A DNA stretch of 64,000 nt from NCBI GenBank assembly GCA_023515745.1, contig JALECJ010000257.1, positions 1,552,687 to 1,616,686 on the forward strand, written 5' to 3'. Below are positions 59,701-64,000 of the stretch, piece after piece. This stretch comes from Amoeboaphelidium protococcarum. Its lineage: Eukaryota; Aphelidiomycota; Aphelidea. Position numbers and translations under genes: made by a program. How positions within the stretch are numbered: position 1 is the stretch's first letter; each line of letters begins with the position of its first letter. The notes below the pieces were generated by a model. The model saw nothing but the letters and a program-made list of their open reading frames with translations. It did not search any database and was not told where the DNA came from.

Positions 59701-62688
59701 TCAATATTCTATAGGCGTGAAAGCATGAACAGCCGCATGCTGTGTAAACTCGGCATACTTCTTGTCCTTATCAACAGTCTGTGCCAGATTGAACATAAGA
59801 GACCTATAATTCTCCTACATTCTTCGCTTATCAAACTTGGTCCTTATAGCTGTGATGTTGTCCTGAGAAATGACCAAATCCAGATTCCGTATAACGGCAG
59901 ACGCATAATTCTCAACACCATCGTTGACATCTAGCAGTTGACCATTTACGTGATCAGTAACAATTTCCCTAAATGCACCAACATTGGATGACACAACAGG
60001 AACTCCCATTGCGAGACATTGAACAGCGGTGAACGGTATTCCCTCAAAAATGGAGGTCATAAGCAATAAATCGATCTCCACAATGATCTCTTCCACCTTG
60101 TCCTGATATCCCAAAAAGAAGACATGCTCTAGCTGAACTTATTTGGCCAAAGCTTACATCGCCTCAAGCTTATTACCAGAACCGACGACAAGGAAGTAGG
60201 TGGCATTATTCATCTGCTTAATCACCGATGCTATTCGTATCCACTTCTCAGGGTCTTTCTCCGAATCAACTCGCCCTATGAATGCGACAACCTTAGCAGT
60301 GACCGGTATCCCCAACCATGTTCTAAAGCTTTTCTGCTTTATTTTGATTACATTACTCCTGTTATACAGATTAAGATCAATGCCATTGTCGATTATAGTG
60401 AAATCCCTCTCAGGCAGCTAATACTTGACATTCATATGCCTCCTCAAGTCCTGACTAATGACTACTCGCTTGTCCAAGTACTGATGGAATGGAGCTGACA
60501 GCGAATCCCAAGAATAGTCGTTGGTGTACAGATGAACAAGATCGACAAACTTGACCTGCGTTCGCCTGTTCTTCATCATTCGCGCCAAGTTATAACCAGT
60601 GTATCCATTACGCACAAACACCACATCCACTTGACGCGAGTAGATCAGATACTCCACCAGTCTCAGCTGCCCTTCCCAACCATTGGCCACTCTATCGAGA
60701 TGAAAGATATCGTCCGCAAATTTGGCAAACTTATCGAACCATTCATGACCTTTCCAATCAGTTTCCGTGACTATAGTGACATGGAACTTTACCTCGGGGG
60801 AGTATTGAGACTTAAAGCTCTGGTGCAAAGCCTCAATAATATCCAAGTCCACCTTCTCCGACCCACCAACCACCATATAAGGAATGTTATAAAGCACATG
60901 AACAACCGTCTAGTTACTTTATGAGCGAAAGTGCTTATTGTTGGACGATACTCTGAATCGCAGCGTCTGATAATCAAAAGTACTTTAAGCCTGTTACTAT
61001 TCAGCTAATAGGCGAGCGCTTTATGGGGACAAGTGTCGATCACCAAATGAGATGTTATACTGTTTAGCATATCTTACATCAAGTCGACCGAGGGAAAATG
61101 CTCCATCTGTTAACGGTAAACCAAAAGCTTGAGGGTTTCGTTTCTTCAGCTCCGCCAGCCAGTGCTATTCATTCGGATTCTTCTTGACAATCTGCCCCGT
61201 CATCCCGTTCTTGTGACGTCTGTAATAGAACAGTTCTTCCCTAAGTATCCTACCAGGCTTGCCCATACCACGCAAACGCAGCCAGAAGTCATAGTCCTCC
61301 CATCCTTCAAACGTCTCATCCATTCCGCCAGCATTAATGTAATCCTATCGTCTAATCATGGCAAAAGATGGCAAATAATTCTCCTTCTGTAGACGATTTC
61401 CATCATACTCATCCATAACCTTAAAATTGAACTCTCCAAAGTGAACACTACCAGGATATACAAAAGACACGTCGTTATACTCTGTCAATTTCAGAGCCAA
61501 CTTTTCCAATGTGGTGCTGTTAATCAAGTCATCCGGATCAAAGAAGATGATAAACTCACCCTACGCCATCAACACGCCGATATTTCTCGAATAGGAGAGA
61601 CCGTGATTTTTCTACGTCCATACTTTAATATCAGTCTTGTAACTACTAACAATACTGATCATTTCATCATGAGATTTCTGGTTTGAACCATCATCAATCA
61701 GTATGACCTCCATGTCTGACAGGCTCTACTTTTCCAAGCAGTCTAGCGATTCTCTGAGATACATCTCATTGTTGTAGTATGGGATGATAACAGACACGAA
61801 TGGCTTTCGACTGTCCAATAAATGCTATTGGTTGGACAAAGACAGTCGCGCCAGATTGTTTGATATAGAAGATGTCTTTACAAGAGATCCTGATAAAGTG
61901 AGAGCATTTATGGGGTAATAGGCAGAGTTCAACTGTGCGGCAGAATTTGACAATGCATTGCAGTACTCTTCCCCAGAAGTTTGAGCCCCAATAACAGATT
62001 TAAATCTGGCAGTGTTGACAAACGCGTGCTACAGAAAGCTCTATCCATCCAGAGAGCCCAAAAACTCTATATTCTTGTATCCATGAACAGATTTGGACTA
62101 AGAATTGAGATAGTCAAACAGCAGAATGTCCACAGAGCTATTAGACATGGCGAGTTTAACCAACGTCATCAGCGACTAACTTACAACAAACTCTTGACCA
62201 GATTTGACGGTGAGCACGTAATCACAGTCCTGACCAACTTCCAACTGTCTCCAGTAATCGCAGGGCGAATGAGCCTAGCGGTAGGTAGAGGCAAGCGATT
62301 ACACAGCGCAAACCATTTCAGACATGAAGTAGTCATTGATTACGCGCACATTAAAATTTTGGAATACTTGAGCCTGCAAAGATATCAGCGTCTTGCGCAT
62401 TGCAGCGTAATCGTCGCTAGTCTCAAGGATAACGTCGACGCATTGACTCGGCTTCAGTGAGGCAATCCCAGCAGATGATGTCTTGGATCGGAGGCTCAAG
62501 TCTGGCAGCTCAAACTCTTCCATTATCTACTGAGCAACTTTGAATCTACCCACATCTTTGTTCTAAATGTTATTCTGCAGTGCTATATTGACTAGATATC
62601 CAAGAGAGCATAGCAGAAGAAATGCGAACCACAATGTTTTAGGATTGCAAATATTGTGCGATTGAAACAACTCCTAAAACGGCATCAT
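59701..62688 (-). CDS. Multidomain glycosyltransferase: degenerate GT2-like + GT2 + GT4, paralogue
   Basis: 995 aa with the same plan as the 54556-57498 gene. Membrane helix at residues ~20-38 (LWFAFLLCSLGYLVNIAL). Degenerate GT-A-like region from ~75 (CVDVILETSDDYAAM). GT2 domain from ~285: VSVIIPYYNNEMYL, VILIDDGS, GLSYSRNIGV, FFDPDDL, GWEDYDFWLRL. GT4 domain from ~600: VLYNIPYMVVGGSEKVD, GYNLARMM, ISQDLRRHM, AFIGRVDSEKDPEKW, TSIFEGIPFTAVQCLAMG. Core blocks are highly similar to the paralogue while linkers and N-terminus differ, indicating an old local duplication under selection on both catalytic domains. Start chosen at the first of two adjacent ATGs (62688). Confidence 0.87.
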
Positions 62689-62914
62689 TGTTGATTTGAG
62701 GAACACTTTGAAGAGGATCTTCGAAGTCGTAATTTGCTGATTACCAAATCAAGAGAGAAAACTATTTAATCTATGTTTGGAATCAGATTGGAATCTATTT
62801 AATTTATCCACTTGGTAATGCCGGTGGTTAGTGATGTTGTCATGGTGGCCAGCATCAAGAGTCTATCTAAAGAAAATTACCAGCTTATGAGGCGGTAACC
62901 AAGACGCAAAGCAA

Positions 62915-63894
62915 TCAGATCCAACGACGCAACTTCACAGAGACAAACAGTCTTAGTGGAAGAGTTTATAGTCTTGGATTCTTAATCGACAATAATTTAA
63001 ATTAGTTCCTCTTTAGTTTCTAAACAAATAGCTATGCGGGAAGGGCGTTGAGATATTGCGCCAAGTTGGTAGTTGATGATGATTGAGAAGACTCCGCTTT
63101 CAGATTTCCCAATTCTTTTTCAAGCTTACCAGTGATGTGCTTTGTTAATTCAGCAAATTAACGTTCATTATCAGAAGATTGTTATTATGAACCCTTTTAA
63201 ATCAAATTGACCAATTTATCTGCAGTAAGATTGTAATCTTTCAATAGATGCGAAGGGAGCAAAACGCGTCCAGATTGCGCGTTGGGAACGACACTGCGCA
63301 AAAGATTTGACACTCCAACAACTGAAGCAATCTAATTGATGGAGACATTATTTGTTGACGATGTATGATCAGACACTTGACCGTAAAGTTATAACAGGTT
63401 TCCGTATGTGGCACGACAATGATCCTGATATTCATCCAATGTATCGTACCGCTATCGCATGAAATCGTTTTAACGCGCGCTAATCAGAGCCATTACAAAG
63501 TTGCGATCAATTTGTACTTTATCACGGTAGAGCATGATTTTTAGTGCATCAATAACAGGGTGTCCAGAGCCTTTAATACTACCATCTGACCTAATGTCCT
63601 TGCTCGCTCCAACAGTATCAAATATCCGCTCCACCTGGTCTGAATACCATCTAAAGCGCATCAAACCGGCAAGATCATTTTTCGCAGTTTCTCTGATCTG
63701 AACCAATTCAACATTCAGCGCCCTCAACACAAACTGATATTTGTGCCCTGTTGGATAAGCTAAAGATAAAAGATATCCTTCATAATCCTTTTTTCTACAT
63801 AAAACAATTCTGGATAAGCTTTAATTTCGACGCAAACACGATACGTATATATAAATTACAATAAGGTATCTCTACAATACACAAATGGGTCCAT
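62915..63894 (-). CDS. NDUFAF6: Mitochondrial complex I assembly factor NDUFAF6 (squalene/phytoene synthase fold)
   Basis: Needed for early assembly of respiratory complex I (ND1 module); a SQS/PSY-fold protein that lacks prenyl-transferase motifs. 304 aa in two exons on the minus strand: 63894-63860 (35 nt) and 63794-62915; intron 65 nt (GTAATT...ATGTAG). Splicing creates YCRDTLLKKDYEGYLLSL, matching the human YCVELVRKRDYEGYLCSL region. Then LRALNVELVQIRETA, GLMRFRWYSDQV, GHPVIDALK, TSSTNNVSINQIASVVGVSNLLRSV and a C-terminal TLPLRLFVSVKLRRW. The N-terminus is short, so a targeting sequence may lie in an unrecognised upstream exon. Presence implies a functional complex I. Confidence 0.88.
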
Positions 63895-64000
63895 TACTAA
63901 AGGCGACGCGCTCGCTAAACAACAAACGTTGAAATTCCCAATTGAATGAAAGAGAGAGACGATCGTCGGCGATTTGTTGATAAGCTTTCTCTTCAGCACT

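Overview
This is nuclear DNA from a eukaryote that reads UAA and UAG as glutamine and stops only at UGA. Under the standard code almost every gene here looks shredded. With UAA/UAG read as Gln, about twenty long frames become continuous, each ends at a single TGA, and the reassigned codons fall on conserved Gln positions of PGK, a mitochondrial EF-G and a Ty3/gypsy polymerase. Genes are compact, on both strands, with few introns of about 46-120 nt (GT-AG). PEX3 implies peroxisomes. EF-G2, NDUFAF6 and PDP-type phosphatase genes imply mitochondria with translation, complex I and pyruvate dehydrogenase. Lineage is inference: the gene set (Fab1, Mss4-like PIP5K, DPP5-like protease, delta-COP, Ty3/gypsy element, Crinkler-like nuclease-kinases) would suit an opisthokont near Fungi. 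I recall aphelids (Amoeboaphelidium) being reported with this code, but cannot verify it here. A ciliate or ulvophyte alga is less likely but not excluded.

Layout. 1-1.3 kb: 3' part of GAA1 (GPI transamidase). 1.5-8.1 kb: three tandem copies of a predicted PD-(D/E)XK nuclease + small protein-kinase gene; the middle copy is a frameshifted pseudogene. 8.5-17.2 kb: phosphoinositide kinases FAB1/PIKfyve and PIP5K flank an RBM42-like RRM gene. 17.4-28.7 kb: mitochondrial EF-G2, tripeptidyl peptidase II, TMEM50, PEX3 and a PDP-like phosphatase. 29-31.3 kb: a large low-complexity protein. 32-42.2 kb: GDP-L-fucose synthase, a SAP-like/zinc protein, PGK, a secreted DPP5-like peptidase, an ER Hsp70 (HYOU1/Lhs1) and the TFIIH subunit TFB4. 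42.2-44.7 kb: a poorly understood block with a GC-rich structured segment and unassigned ORFs. 44.7-49.8 kb: an intact, apparently recent Ty3/gypsy retrotransposon. 50-54 kb: FIBP and delta-COP. 54.5-62.7 kb: three multidomain glycosyltransferase genes. 62.9-63.9 kb: NDUFAF6.

The most notable items are: the nuclease-kinase array; the retrotransposon, whose gag and pol share one frame and are separated by a single UGA lying inside a 78-nt intron-like segment divisible by three; the pseudo-GT2/GT2/GT4 glycosyltransferase fusions; and polyglutamine tracts built largely from reassigned stop codons. Coordinates come from hand reading. Spliced models were checked only for frame closure (exon sums divisible by three) and family resemblance.
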